DNA from: Desulfovibrionaceae bacterium
GTDB lineage: Bacteria > Desulfobacterota > Desulfovibrionia > Desulfovibrionales > Desulfovibrionaceae
Length of the DNA stretch: 64,000 nucleotides
Assembly (NCBI GenBank): GCA_009773665.1
Contig: WSYE01000001.1
Location: 62,001 to 126,000 of the forward strand
Direction: 5' to 3'
Made by a program: the position numbers and the translations under genes
The notes under the pieces: generated by a model
What the model was told of the DNA's origin: nothing
Seen by the model: only the letters and a program-made list of their open reading frames with translations
Database searches by the model: none
Part shown: in pieces, positions 25,873 through 34,900 of the stretch
How the letters are laid out: each line of letters starts with the position of its first letter
Position numbering within the stretch: the first letter of the stretch is position 1

Positions 25873-27116
25873 TGCCCCAGCCCGTTAACCTGTCCTTCGC
25901 CATGGGCCTGCCGCCCAAGGACGCCGTCAGTTACCTCAAGTCGAAGGGCTACCAGATCACCTTTGACTGGAAGGAGATGGACCAGGCCGCCCACGCTCAA
26001 GCCTTCACCGTGGCCAAGGCGGCGAAGCTCGCCATCCTCCAGGACATCGGCGAAGCCTGCAAGACCGCCCTAAAAGAGGGCAAAACCGAAGCCTGGTTCC
26101 TCAAGCACATGGAGCCGAAGCTGCGCGAAAAGGGCTGGTGGGGCAAGCAGCCCATGGTCGACCCGCGTACCGGCGAGGAGCGCCGCGTGCAGCTCGGCAG
26201 CCCGGCGCGCCTGAAGCTCATTTACCGCCAGAACATGCAGACCGCCTTCATGGCCGGGCGCTACAAGCAGATGCTGGAAAACGCCGACGCGCGTCCCTGG
26301 TGGCAGTACGTGGCCATTCTGGACGGCAAGACCCGCCCGTCCCATAAAATCCTGGGCGGTCGCACCTTCCGCTTCGACGATCCGTTCTGGGTCAGCCACT
26401 ACCCGCCCAACGGCTTCAACTGCCGCTGCCGCCCCCGTGCGCTGTCGGACAGTCGCCTGGAGGCCGAGAACATCCAGCCCGAATCCGGCGTGGGCAACAT
26501 GGTCACGGAGGAAGTGACCACCATGGACCGGGCCATCCAGCAGGAAGTGCGGCGCACGGTGACGGGCTACAAGGTGCCGGAGACCGGGTACACCGTGTTT
26601 ACAGACGTGGGGTTCTCCGCCAACCCCGGCGCGAGTTGGATCGGGCAGCAGCTGGACGACATCGTGCGCAGGATCGAAGCCGCGCCGCCGGAGATCGCCC
26701 GCGCCGCCGTGAAGGACATGACGCACGGCCCGGTGCTTTCGGCGTGGCTGGAGCGCCCCGTGGGCAACTTCCCGCTGGTTGTGGTGCCGGAGGCGGACGC
26801 CAAGCGGATCGGGGCCAAGTGCCAGGTGGGGCGGCTGTCGCAGCAGACGGCGGGCAAGCAGGCCGCGAAGCACCCTGAGCTTGGGCCGGATGACTACCGG
26901 GCCGCCCAGGATGCCGTTGACCACGGCGAGCGGATACAGGAGAGCGCCCGCAAGCTGGATTATGTGCTGGACAGGCCAGACGGCGTGCTGGTCGTAGTGA
27001 AAGCAGCCGCCGATGGCGACGAGCTGTTCGTGCAGAGTCTTGTCAGGTTGAGCGGCGACGATGCCAAGAGGGAACGGGAACTGCGCAGGCTGAAAAAACG
27101 GAGCGCCCGGCGGTAA
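25872..27116 (+). CDS. head morphogenesis protein, SPP1 gp7/Mu gpF-like
   Basis: A 414-residue protein. It has the minor-head (Phage_Mu_F) signature: RLKLIYRQNMQTAFMAGRYKQM, then RPSHKILGGRTFRFDDPFW and PPNGFNCRCRPRALS with the conserved Cys-x-Cys. The C-terminal part (about 270-414) is a different, less conserved domain. In Mu, gpF is a head protein needed for assembly. The start overlaps the portal stop by 1 nt. Confidence 0.9.
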   Translation: MPQPVNLSFAMGLPPKDAVSYLKSKGYQITFDWKEMDQAAHAQAFTVAKAAKLAILQDIGEACKTALKEGKTEAWFLKHMEPKLREKGWWGKQPMVDPRTGEERRVQLGSPARLKLIYRQNMQTAFMAGRYKQMLENADARPWWQYVAILDGKTRPSHKILGGRTFRFDDPFWVSHYPPNGFNCRCRPRALSDSRLEAENIQPESGVGNMVTEEVTTMDRAIQQEVRRTVTGYKVPETGYTVFTDVGFSANPGASWIGQQLDDIVRRIEAAPPEIARAAVKDMTHGPVLSAWLERPVGNFPLVVVPEADAKRIGAKCQVGRLSQQTAGKQAAKHPELGPDDYRAAQDAVDHGERIQESARKLDYVLDRPDGVLVVVKAAADGDELFVQSLVRLSGDDAKRERELRRLKKRSARR

Positions 27117-27252
27117 GTTGGGCGCTGACGCTTTGTGGATGGCGAGGCCTCCCACCCGCTTTCGCGGAAACCTCACATAGCGCTCCAGGCTGAGTTCCCA
27201 GGCTACGGCAGGGAGAGTTTCACCGTGTCACATCCACAAGGAGAAGATAAGC

Positions 27253-27732
27253 GTGATTCAGATCGAAGTAAATACTTCCGGCGTGGATGCCACCCTGGCC
27301 CGCATCGTCTCCCTGGGCGCGAACATGACCCCCATCACCCGCGCGCTGGCAGGCATTCTGGCGGACATCCCGGAGCGGGCTTTCGCGGCGCAGGCCGACC
27401 CGGTGACGGGCGCGCCCTGGGCGCAGCTCTCGCCGGTGACGGTGAAGCGCCGGGGCAGCTCCTCGCCGATCCTCCAGGTGAGCGGCATCCTGGCCGGGTC
27501 CATCCAGGCCGAACACGGGGCGGACTTCGCCCGAGTGACCACGGCCACGAAGTACGCGCCCACGCATCAGTTCGGGGCCAAGAAGGGGCAGTTCGGGCGC
27601 ACCAGGCGCGGCGGGCCGATTCCCTGGGGAGACATCCCGGCAAGGCCGTTCTTTGGCGTCGGTTCGGCTGACGAAGCCGAAATCGAGCAAACGGCGTTAG
27701 AAACGCTTCAACGGGTTTTGGCGGGTGGTTGA
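27253..27732 (+). CDS. virion morphogenesis protein, Mu gpG-like
   Basis: A 159-residue protein of the phage virion morphogenesis (gpG/tail_S) family: AQADPVTGAPWAQLSPVTVKRRGSS, then LQVSGILAGSI and ATKYAPTHQFGAKKG, with PWGDIPARPFFG near the end. GTG start with AAGGAGAAG upstream. The 136 nt before it hold no gene. It is the last backbone gene before the cargo at 27837. Confidence 0.88.
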   Translation: MIQIEVNTSGVDATLARIVSLGANMTPITRALAGILADIPERAFAAQADPVTGAPWAQLSPVTVKRRGSSSPILQVSGILAGSIQAEHGADFARVTTATKYAPTHQFGAKKGQFGRTRRGGPIPWGDIPARPFFGVGSADEAEIEQTALETLQRVLAGG

Positions 27733-27836
27733 TGCGGGTAAGGCGGCAGGATGGTTTCTAACGGGGGACTAACTAGAAAAAATATCCCAGCTCATACTTG
27801 ACGGCCACCACGAACGCCTTGGGAATCGCCTTAAGC

Positions 27837-29174
27837 CTATTGAGAACCGACCTTAATTTCTGTTTTCCCACACCTAGTCCATGCCTCAATATGGGACAAT
27901 CCTTTTGATCGAATATACTGCACTGGAATCATTACATGATCCTGTCCCGCTGGTATTGTGATATCAATGCATTTGTACTCATCTCCGGTGCCTTCGACTG
28001 TGCACACTTTGAATTTTCCAGGCTTTGAAACAATGTCTGCGCACCCTTCGCTCGCCCAACCTTTGAGAGAGAACGGTCTTATTTTGATTTCACATTTGAC
28101 ATCATCCTTGGATGGGCAATCCAATCGGACTCTTAAGCTTGTATCCGATTTGATCTTGAACAAACGAATTCCTTGCCCATCATGGTCTTTGTCAACCAGC
28201 GCTGCGTAAGGAAAATCTAAGGTTACAGACGGACCGCAGAGCGCAATATTATTTTCGAAATAGACAACGTCTGACTTTGAAATGCTTATTTTCCCTTGTG
28301 TATCTGTGTCGTTGCATACCGGAACTATGTCATATTCGACATGAATAGAGTTTGCAGGGATGTTTAGCAACCACCCAGCATTATTATCGATGGGGACACT
28401 ATTGACAACTCTCACCAGCCCTCTGGGTTCAACTCGTAAAACTACGACTTTGTCTACCGTCGGAACGCGTCTTGGCGTTAAGCGCAGCTTGATGCCACGT
28501 GTCATGTTGATTTGGCCATCACGTGGGTCCGCAAAGCGCTCTTTGCCGTATTCCTGAATACTGACCTCGGAAAATTCAATATATTTAGACGTGAAGTTGA
28601 ATTTCGAATATGTATTTTCTTCGTCAAAAATTCGAAAATAAGAGTCTACATACCCTTTGTGTGTGTCGATGGCTCCAGCAAGCGCAAGTCTGTATGAACT
28701 AAATCCACCTGACAATGTAATTTTATAGTCCCCGTCACCCATGTCGTCAACATGAACGCCAGAACCCTGAGCCTTTAATTCAACTGCTCCTTCACTGGGA
28801 AACCTTACATTGACAACCCTATCAAAAAGCAATTTTCTGACAAAATTTATTTGTAAAAAAGCAACTCCATCACAATCAATATCCATTTTTGCTGATTCTA
28901 CATGATCAAGACTTACAGAGTTAACGCCACAATACGACCCGGTTATGCTTTTTATTGGAAGTGCACATGTCAAATCAACATAAGAAGAGTATGACGTGTA
29001 CGCGACAAACGACAATGAAGCAAGACAGTATGTATAAAATATGCTTTTTTGAATTTTTGCGTACAACTTGTATCCAGTGACAATGAAGGCAAGTGCTACA
29101 ATCCCAATAATTACATAAACATCATGCACGCCAAGCCGCTTAATTGCGTCAATAAATAGATGTACAAGTTCCAC
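27837..29174 (-). CDS. AT-rich cargo: large membrane-anchored protein, unknown
   Basis: A 445-residue protein read against the phage genes. Two N-terminal membrane helices (about 18-36 and 44-64) are followed by about 380 residues rich in beta-type sequence and cysteines, placed outside the inner membrane if the short loop is as I read it. No family recognised. The start is GTG with a weak GGCGGA upstream. Base use is far more AT-rich than the head genes on either side. Its position between the gpG and protease genes fits an accessory gene carried in the prophage. Confidence 0.65.
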   Translation of the reverse strand: MELVHLFIDAIKRLGVHDVYVIIGIVALAFIVTGYKLYAKIQKSIFYTYCLASLSFVAYTSYSSYVDLTCALPIKSITGSYCGVNSVSLDHVESAKMDIDCDGVAFLQINFVRKLLFDRVVNVRFPSEGAVELKAQGSGVHVDDMGDGDYKITLSGGFSSYRLALAGAIDTHKGYVDSYFRIFDEENTYSKFNFTSKYIEFSEVSIQEYGKERFADPRDGQINMTRGIKLRLTPRRVPTVDKVVVLRVEPRGLVRVVNSVPIDNNAGWLLNIPANSIHVEYDIVPVCNDTDTQGKISISKSDVVYFENNIALCGPSVTLDFPYAALVDKDHDGQGIRLFKIKSDTSLRVRLDCPSKDDVKCEIKIRPFSLKGWASEGCADIVSKPGKFKVCTVEGTGDEYKCIDITIPAGQDHVMIPVQYIRSKGLSHIEAWTRCGKTEIKVGSQ

Positions 29175-29211
29175 ATTTCCGCCATCTAGTGATGTTCAAC
29201 AAGGAGCTATC

Positions 29212-29421
29212 GTGTCCACAATGGACAGTGTGACAAAAGGCACCCCCTGGTTATGTGCATTGGATAGCCAGGGCAAACATATTCGCTCTTTCCATTCACA
29301 TTATGGCATAGGAAGTGCTAAATTCGCAAGCACCCTCCGGCAAAGTTGTTCAGTTTATAGTAGATATTTCTGTGGCTTATTGAAATACTTGAAAGTAACT
29401 CCAATACCCTCCATGTATTAG
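29212..29421 (+). CDS. possible small cargo protein
   Basis: A 69-residue frame starting at a GTG with AAGGAG 5 nt upstream, divergent from the large cargo gene with a 37-nt gap. It has no recognisable motif, and the sequence is Ser/His/Tyr-rich. The good ribosome site is the main support. It ends 14 nt before the repeated late element. Confidence 0.35.
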   Translation: MSTMDSVTKGTPWLCALDSQGKHIRSFHSHYGIGSAKFASTLRQSCSVYSRYFCGLLKYLKVTPIPSMY

Positions 29422-29435
29422 TGGCGGGTTGTTTC

Positions 29436-29485
29436 CTGAACCCTTTCACCTATCACCCCCACCCCCGCCGCCGCTAAAGCGGCGG
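29436..29485 (+). promoter_or_regulatory. late-promoter/leader element, copy 2 (head operon)
   Basis: Motif CTGAACCCTTTCACCTATC (29436-29454, dyad TGAA-N4-TTCA), 13-nt C-rich spacer, then hairpin CCGCCGC, loop TAAA, GCGGCGG (29468-29485). GC and the ATG of the protease gene follow directly, with no Shine-Dalgarno. Copy 3 has the same lengths and loop but different arm sequences that still pair. Position equals that of Mu promoter PI. Confidence 0.7.
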
Positions 29486-29487
29486 GC

Positions 29488-30663
29488 ATGCGCAACGCGA
29501 CACCCACTCCCACTTCTTCGACCCTGACGGCGGCCCTGGCCGTCCAGTTGACCCCGGACGCTCCCGGCCTGCCCGAGGGCGTCAATGTCCAGCTCTTCCC
29601 TGACGGCGAGTTCTCGGCCCGTGATGGTCGTCCGGCCACCGTGGAAAAGTGCGAGGCCACGGCCTGGCGCATGGACGCCGACATCGCCGCCGCGCTCATC
29701 GCCCAGATCGAATCGCGCGAGACGCCCCTCTTCGTCGATTACGAGCACCACACGCTCACCGCCAAGGACTCCGGCCACAAGGCCGTGGCCGCCGGATGGA
29801 TCGAAGCCCTGGCCTACATCCCCGGCCAGGGCCTGTTCGCCAGGGTCGCCTGGACCGACACCGCCCGCCAGCACATCCAGGCCGACGAATACCGCTTCAT
29901 CAGCCCGCTTTTCGCGTTCGACCTCAAGACCGGGGCCGTGCGCACTCTCATCAACGCAGCTCTCACGAACAACCCGGCGCTGGATGGCATGGCCGCCGTG
30001 GCCGCCGCGCTGGAAATCACCCGAATGGAGGAGAACATGAGTTTCAAGAAACCTGGCACCGGCGAGGTCGCCCTCAGCGAGGACTTCGCCGAGCGGCTGC
30101 GCTGGATGTTCAACCTGCCCGTGACCGCCACGGCGCAGGAGATCATGGCCGCGCTGGACGCGGCAAAGGCCATGCTGGCCACCGATGGCACCGCCGACAC
30201 CGGCGTCGACGTGTTGGCCATCATCCAGGCCAAGGACACGCAGATCGCGGCCCTCACCGCCCAGGCGGGCCAGCCTGACCCCACCAAGTTCGCCCCGGTT
30301 GCCGCCATCGCGGCCCTCACCGAGGAGAATACCGCGCTCAAGGCCAAGCTGGCCGAAGCCCAGACTGCGAATGGCACCGCCGCCCTGTCGGCGGAAATCC
30401 AGGCCGCCCTGGCCGACGGGCGCATCCACAAGAGCCTGGAAGGCTGGATCACCGGGCTGGCCGCGTCGCATCCCGCCGAGGCCCAGGCCTACCTGGAGAA
30501 GGCCGCGCCCGTGGCCGCGCTCACCAGCATGCAGACCAGCGGGACGAACATCCCGCCCGGCGCGCCCCAGGGCGTGGCCGCCCTGTCGGCGGAAGAAAAG
30601 GAAGCCGCCAAGCTCCTCGGCATTTCCGAGGACGATTACGCTAAATCCAAGGAGGCCAAGTAA
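29488..30663 (+). CDS. phage protease with C-terminal scaffold, Mu gpI-like
   Basis: A 391-residue protein. The N-terminal part is a Mu-type prohead protease (LFVDYEHHTLTAKDSG, then GWIEALAYIPGQGLFA and YRFISPLFAFD, with NAALTNNPALDGM). The C-terminal part, from about residue 184, is a helical Ala/Glu/Lys-rich scaffold. In Mu these are gpI and the internally started gpZ. The ATG lies 2 nt after a hairpin and lacks a ribosome site. It is the first gene of the head operon. Confidence 0.92.
   Translation: MRNATPTPTSSTLTAALAVQLTPDAPGLPEGVNVQLFPDGEFSARDGRPATVEKCEATAWRMDADIAAALIAQIESRETPLFVDYEHHTLTAKDSGHKAVAAGWIEALAYIPGQGLFARVAWTDTARQHIQADEYRFISPLFAFDLKTGAVRTLINAALTNNPALDGMAAVAAALEITRMEENMSFKKPGTGEVALSEDFAERLRWMFNLPVTATAQEIMAALDAAKAMLATDGTADTGVDVLAIIQAKDTQIAALTAQAGQPDPTKFAPVAAIAALTEENTALKAKLAEAQTANGTAALSAEIQAALADGRIHKSLEGWITGLAASHPAEAQAYLEKAAPVAALTSMQTSGTNIPPGAPQGVAALSAEEKEAAKLLGISEDDYAKSKEAK
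30037..30663 (+). CDS. scaffold protein from internal start, Mu gpZ-like
   Basis: An in-frame ATG inside the protease gene has GGAGGAG at 30027-30033, a far better ribosome site than that of the full-length gene. It would give a 208-residue scaffold protein identical to the protease C-terminus, as gpZ is made in Mu. The internal start is read from the sequence; separate production is inferred. Confidence 0.75.
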   Translation: MSFKKPGTGEVALSEDFAERLRWMFNLPVTATAQEIMAALDAAKAMLATDGTADTGVDVLAIIQAKDTQIAALTAQAGQPDPTKFAPVAAIAALTEENTALKAKLAEAQTANGTAALSAEIQAALADGRIHKSLEGWITGLAASHPAEAQAYLEKAAPVAALTSMQTSGTNIPPGAPQGVAALSAEEKEAAKLLGISEDDYAKSKEAK

Positions 30664-31575
30664 ATGGCGATCATTACCCCCGCGCTCATCAGCGCGCTGT
30701 TCACGGGCTTCAAGTCCGAATTCCAGCGCGTTTTCGGCGAGACCCCGTCCAATTGGGACAAGGTGGCCACCCTCATGCCGTCCACGTCCAAGTCCAACAC
30801 CTACGGCTGGCTGGGGCAGTTCCCGGCGCTGGTCGAGTGGGTGGGCGAACGTGTGCTGAAGGACATGGCGGCCCACGGCTACAGCATCACCAACAAGCTC
30901 TTCGAGTCCACCGTGAGCGTGCGCCGCGTGGACATCGAAGACGACGAAGTGGGCATCTACAAGCCCCTGTTCGGCGAGATGGGCCGCGCCGCCAAGAGCT
31001 TCCCGGACGAGCTGGTCTACGGGCTGCTGGCCCAGGGGCTGGCCTCCCTCTGCTACGACGGCCAGAACTTTTTCGACACCGACCACCCCGTGTTTCCCAA
31101 GGTGGACGGCACCGGCGCGGCGGTCACCGTGGCCAACTACGCCGCTGGCACCGACCCGGCCTGGTTCCTTCTGGACTGCTCCCGCGTGCTCAAGCCCGTC
31201 TTGTTCCAGGAGCGCACCAAGCCTGAGCTGACCCACATGACCGACGGCAAGGACGAGGCGGTCTTCATGACCGACACCTACCGGTACGGCATCCGTACCC
31301 GCTGCAACGTGGGCTTCGGCTTCTGGCAGACCGCCTACTGCTCCAAGCTGGCCCTGAACGACGAGAACTTCAACGCCGCCTACGACGCCATGACCGCCGT
31401 CAAGGCCGATGGCGGGCGTCCGCTTGGCATCAAGCCCACCCTGCTGGTGGTGCCCGGCAACCTGCGCACCGCTGCCGCCGAAGTGGTGCAGGTGGCCCGC
31501 CGCTCTGACGGCTCGGATAACCCCAACGCCGGGCTGGTGGACGTGCTGGTCACGCCCTGGCTGAACGCGGCTTAG
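30664..31575 (+). CDS. major capsid protein, Mu gpT-like
   Basis: A 303-residue major head subunit: SALFTGFKSEFQRVF at the start, MPSTSKSNTYGWLGQFP, then DGQNFFDTDHPV and LGIKPTLLVVPGNLR. All are typical of Mu gpT. It follows the scaffold stop directly, with an AAGGAGG upstream. Confidence 0.96.
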   Translation: MAIITPALISALFTGFKSEFQRVFGETPSNWDKVATLMPSTSKSNTYGWLGQFPALVEWVGERVLKDMAAHGYSITNKLFESTVSVRRVDIEDDEVGIYKPLFGEMGRAAKSFPDELVYGLLAQGLASLCYDGQNFFDTDHPVFPKVDGTGAAVTVANYAAGTDPAWFLLDCSRVLKPVLFQERTKPELTHMTDGKDEAVFMTDTYRYGIRTRCNVGFGFWQTAYCSKLALNDENFNAAYDAMTAVKADGGRPLGIKPTLLVVPGNLRTAAAEVVQVARRSDGSDNPNAGLVDVLVTPWLNAA

Positions 31576-31587
31576 GACTAACGTCCC

Positions 31588-32007
31588 ATGTACGCCACGG
31601 TTGAGGACCTGGTTGCCGCCTTCGGCCTGGACGAAGTGATCGCCCTGACCAACCGCGACGACACCGACACGGTGGGCGCGGACGTGGCCCTGGAAGCCCT
31701 CGCGCGCGCCAGCAGCGAGGCGGACAGCTACCTCTCCGTGCGTTACCCGGTGCCGGTCCTGACCGTGGACCCGGCGCTGAAGGATGCGGTGTGCCAAATC
31801 GCCCGCTACCGCCTCACCGGCGCGGAAGTGAACGAAACCGACCCCATCCAGGCGCGCTACGACCGGGCCATCAAGTGGCTGGAACGCATCGCCAAGGGCG
31901 AGGCCAACCTGCCCGGCCTGCAAGGCCCGGCGGAAACGGCGGGGAGCGTGAAGTTCTCCACGGGCCGCCGGGTCTTCAACCGAATCGCCGGAGTCTTCGA
32001 TGATTAG
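31588..32007 (+). CDS. DUF1320 head-completion protein, Mu gp36-like
   Basis: A 139-residue protein with the DUF1320 pattern: YATVEDLVAAFGLDEVIALTNRDD, then ADSYLSVRYPVPV and AVCQIARYRLTG. It is a Mu gp36-type connector. It lies 12 nt after the capsid gene and overlaps the next gene by 8 nt. Confidence 0.9.
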   Translation: MYATVEDLVAAFGLDEVIALTNRDDTDTVGADVALEALARASSEADSYLSVRYPVPVLTVDPALKDAVCQIARYRLTGAEVNETDPIQARYDRAIKWLERIAKGEANLPGLQGPAETAGSVKFSTGRRVFNRIAGVFDD

Positions 32008-32578
32008 CCAGATCGAAGAGGCCATCAAGCGCCGCATCGCGGAGGCTGGCCTGCCCTACAAACCCACGGTGGCCACCTACGCAGGGGAGTTTGACGACGG
32101 CCTGGAGGCCGTTATCCGCTCCTTCCCGGCCATCTGGGTGGTGTTCGGAAACGACGGGCCGGGCAAGCCCCTGGCCAGCAACCGCCGCGTCTGGCGCTTC
32201 CCGGCCATGTTCGTGGTCATCGTGGCCGCGCGCAACCTTCGCTCCGAAGCGTCGGGCCGCAAGGGCGACGCTTCCAAGATCGGCACATACGCCATGCTGG
32301 CGGACGTGCGCCGGCTGCTCATCAATGAGGACCTCGGCCTGGAGATCGCGGAGCTGTCGCCGGGCCGCACCCGCACGCTGGTCAATGCGCGCTTCAAGGG
32401 CAACGGCGTCAGCGCCTATGCCACGGAATGGCACACCAGCTACGACGTGGTTCTTGGCGAGCTGGCTCCGCAAGAGCCGCCCATGCTGGAGCGCATCGGC
32501 CTGAACATCCACCTGGTCCCGGACGACGGCGTTGCCGATGCCCAGGACATCGTTGAACTGCAAGGAGAGAACCCGTGA
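32000..32578 (+). CDS. Mu gp37-like tail terminator (DUF1834)
   Basis: A 192-residue protein of the Gp37/DUF1834 family: ISQIEEAIKRRIAEAG at the start, FPAIWVVFGND and FVVIVAARNLRSE further on. The family is placed between the connector and the tail sheath in Mu-like phages. It overlaps both neighbours. Confidence 0.85.
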   Translation: MISQIEEAIKRRIAEAGLPYKPTVATYAGEFDDGLEAVIRSFPAIWVVFGNDGPGKPLASNRRVWRFPAMFVVIVAARNLRSEASGRKGDASKIGTYAMLADVRRLLINEDLGLEIAELSPGRTRTLVNARFKGNGVSAYATEWHTSYDVVLGELAPQEPPMLERIGLNIHLVPDDGVADAQDIVELQGENP

Positions 32579-32775
32579 ACATCATCGTGAAAGCAGCGCC
32601 GGGCGTGAAAGTGCCCAAGGAGGGCGCGCCCCGCGAATACATCACCGAGGACGCGCCCCAAGCCGTGCCGGGCAGCGCCTACTACCTGCGCCGCCTGGAT
32701 GACGGCGACCTGATCCGGGCGGAGGACGCCCCGGCCAAGGCCCCCAACATCAGGGAGGATAAAGGCAATGAGTAG
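32575..32775 (+). CDS. DUF2635 small protein, Mu gp38-like
   Basis: A 66-residue protein resembling DUF2635: an opening with PGVKVPKEGAPREYI, and a middle with VPGSAYYLRRLDDGDLI. GTG start with AAGGAGAGAA upstream and an overlap with gp37. Its order, just before the sheath, is that of Mu gp38. Confidence 0.82.
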   Translation: MNIIVKAAPGVKVPKEGAPREYITEDAPQAVPGSAYYLRRLDDGDLIRAEDAPAKAPNIREDKGNE

Positions 32776-34189
32776 CGCCAACATCAGCTTCGACACCTTG
32801 CCTTCCAGCATCAGAAAGCCGGGCAAGTATTTCGAGTTCAACACCCGGCTGGCCGTGCGCACGCTACCCGCCAACGTGCAGCGGGTGCTCATCGTGGCCC
32901 AGGTCAACGTCGGATGCGCGCAGGTCCCGCTCACCCCCGTGGACGTGTTCTCGGACTTCGAGGCCGCGCTTCTGTTCGGGCCGGGCAGCCAGGCGCACCT
33001 GATGGCCCGCGCGGCCATCACCGCCAACCCGTACCTGCGCCTTTCCGCCATCGGCCTGGCCGACGACGAGGCCGGGATCGCTGCGACCTGCACCGCCACC
33101 TTCACCGGCCCGGCGGCTGGCCTTGGCGTGGTGGGGCTTACCATCGGCAACCAGAACGCGCAGACCGCCGTCACCCTTGGGGCCACGGCCACGGCCATCG
33201 CTTCGGGTCTGGCGGACAAGGTGAACACCCACCCGTCGCTGCCGGTGACTGCCGCCGCCCTGAACGGCGTCATCACCCTGACCGCCCGCAATAAGGGCGC
33301 TGCCGGGAACTCCATCCCCGTGAGCGGCCAGGCCGCCGTGGACGGCGTCACCGTGGCGGTCACGGCCATGGCCAACGGTGCCACGGACCCGGACATCACC
33401 CAGGCGCTGGCCGCCGTGTTCGCGGACGGGCATCACATCATCGTCACGCCCTATGCGGCGCAGGAATCGCTCAACAACCTGCGCGAGCACCTGGACGCGG
33501 TGAGCCACGCCCTGGAACAGCGCGGGGCCATCGGCGTCTATGCCCACACCGGCACCCTGGCGGCGTCCACCACGCTGGCCGGGCTGATAAACTCCGGCAG
33601 GATCACCGGGGCGCTCCTGCCCGGCAGCGTAAGCCTGCCCTGGGAGATCGCCGCAGCCTACGCCGCCGTGATCGCCTCCGAGGAAGACCCGGCCAGGCCG
33701 CTGAACACCCTGGCGCTCACGGCCATCAGCCCGCCGCCTGTGAAGAAACGCCTGTCGCGCATGGAGCAGGAAGCGGCGCTGCTAAACGGCGTCACGCCGC
33801 TGGAAGTGGGGCCGGGCGAGAAGGTGCAGATCGTGCGGGCCATCACCACCTACACCCTGGACCCGCAGGGAGTGGAAGACATCGCGCTCCTGGACCTGAC
33901 CACCATCCGCACCCTGGACTATGTCCGCAAGGCCATGCGCGAGCGCATCAGCCTGCGCTTCCCACGCGAGAAGCTGTCCGGGCGCACGCAGGCCAAGGTC
34001 CGCTCGGAACTGATCGACGTGGCCTACAAGCTGGAGGAGCTGGAAATCCTGGAGGAGGTGAAGGCCAACCTTCCCGGCCTCATCGTGGAGCGCGACGACC
34101 AGGACCCCAACCGCTTGAACGCGAAAATCCCGGCTGACGTGGTCAACGGGCTGCACATCTTCACCGGTCGCATCGACCTGCTGCTGTAA
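32768..34189 (+). CDS. tail sheath protein, Mu gpL-like
   Basis: A 473-residue contractile tail sheath protein: ISFDTLPSSIRKPGKYFEFN at the start, GIYAHTG-like VYAHTGTLAAS in the middle, and RERISLRFPREKLS, then DPNRLNAKIPADVVNGLHIF at the end. It overlaps gp38 by 8 nt. The prophage thus encodes a myovirus tail. Confidence 0.95.
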   Translation: MSSANISFDTLPSSIRKPGKYFEFNTRLAVRTLPANVQRVLIVAQVNVGCAQVPLTPVDVFSDFEAALLFGPGSQAHLMARAAITANPYLRLSAIGLADDEAGIAATCTATFTGPAAGLGVVGLTIGNQNAQTAVTLGATATAIASGLADKVNTHPSLPVTAAALNGVITLTARNKGAAGNSIPVSGQAAVDGVTVAVTAMANGATDPDITQALAAVFADGHHIIVTPYAAQESLNNLREHLDAVSHALEQRGAIGVYAHTGTLAASTTLAGLINSGRITGALLPGSVSLPWEIAAAYAAVIASEEDPARPLNTLALTAISPPPVKKRLSRMEQEAALLNGVTPLEVGPGEKVQIVRAITTYTLDPQGVEDIALLDLTTIRTLDYVRKAMRERISLRFPREKLSGRTQAKVRSELIDVAYKLEELEILEEVKANLPGLIVERDDQDPNRLNAKIPADVVNGLHIFTGRIDLLL

Positions 34190-34213
34190 GCCCAAAGAGA
34201 TAAGGAGAACGCC

Positions 34214-34588
34214 ATGGCGCTCAAAGAATACGTCGGCTCCATCGTCCTGGAAGTGGACGGCAAGGAGTACGAGGTTATCGACCTGAACGTGGACCACCAG
34301 ACCGGCAAGAAGGCGGTCAAGACCATGAACCGCACGGGCCGCGCCCTGGGCTACCACAAGGGCGTGGAAACCTGGGAGCTGTCCGTCACCGCCGCCATTC
34401 CCATGGAAGAACCGGCTGACTGGGAGAGCATCGAAGGGGCCAAGATCACCGTGTTCCCGCCCAGCGAGGGAGGCCTGCGCGAGACCTACCAGGATTGCGT
34501 GTGCGTCAGCGCCGGGCGCAAGTACTCGGTTGAGAACGAGGCGCGCATCGACCTCAAGCTGTCGGCCCTGAACCACATCAAGGAGTAG
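34214..34588 (+). CDS. tail tube protein, Mu gpM-like
   Basis: A 124-residue tail tube protein: VGSIVLEVDGKEYEVIDLNV, then TMNRTGRALGYHKGVETWEL. It follows the sheath gene by 24 nt, with a TAAGGAG before the ATG. The tube lies within the sheath and passes DNA. Confidence 0.92.
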   Translation: MALKEYVGSIVLEVDGKEYEVIDLNVDHQTGKKAVKTMNRTGRALGYHKGVETWELSVTAAIPMEEPADWESIEGAKITVFPPSEGGLRETYQDCVCVSAGRKYSVENEARIDLKLSALNHIKE

Positions 34589-34591
34589 CCC

Positions 34592-34900
34592 GTGCTTACC
34601 GTGAAAGGAACGCTGCTTTACGGCTACGTGGACGCCGAGGGCAAGGCGCACGCCGCTTTCGAGATGCGCATGCCCACCCTGGAAGACATGGAATGGGCCA
34701 TCGAAAACGCGCCGGAGGGCGCAAGTCCCGCTCGGATGGCCCGCTATATCTGGGCGCGCACGCTGGTCAGCCTGGGCGAATTGACCCCGGAGCAGATCAC
34801 GCCGGAGCTGCTCGCTGGCCTGCATTACGGCGAATACAACGTCCTGGAAGCCGCAGAGGTGGAGCTCAAGGGAAAGCTCACGCCCGCGAGCGCCGCATGA
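34592..34900 (+). CDS. tail assembly chaperone, Mu gp41-like (short form)
   Basis: A 102-residue protein (FEMRMPTLEDMEWAIENAPEG in the middle). It is the short product of a chaperone pair between tube and tape measure. A GGGAAAG slip site near its end (34870-34876) puts a -1 frameshift into the next frame, which would give a fused 159-residue product. GTG start, 3 nt after the tube gene. Confidence 0.85.
   Translation: MLTVKGTLLYGYVDAEGKAHAAFEMRMPTLEDMEWAIENAPEGASPARMARYIWARTLVSLGELTPEQITPELLAGLHYGEYNVLEAAEVELKGKLTPASAA
34870..34876 (+). other. -1 programmed frameshift site GGGAAAG
   Basis: In the chaperone frame the heptamer reads G GGA AAG, the X XXY YYZ form. It is the same heptamer as in the lambda G/GT site. 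A slip of -1 leads to the frame that ends at 35070. Frames were checked by counting. Confidence 0.8.

Noticed and set aside
29446-32037. Minus-strand frame of 863 codons across the head genes
   Set aside because: Antisense to the protease, capsid and gp36 genes, all well recognised. Composition is that of a GC-rich shadow frame.
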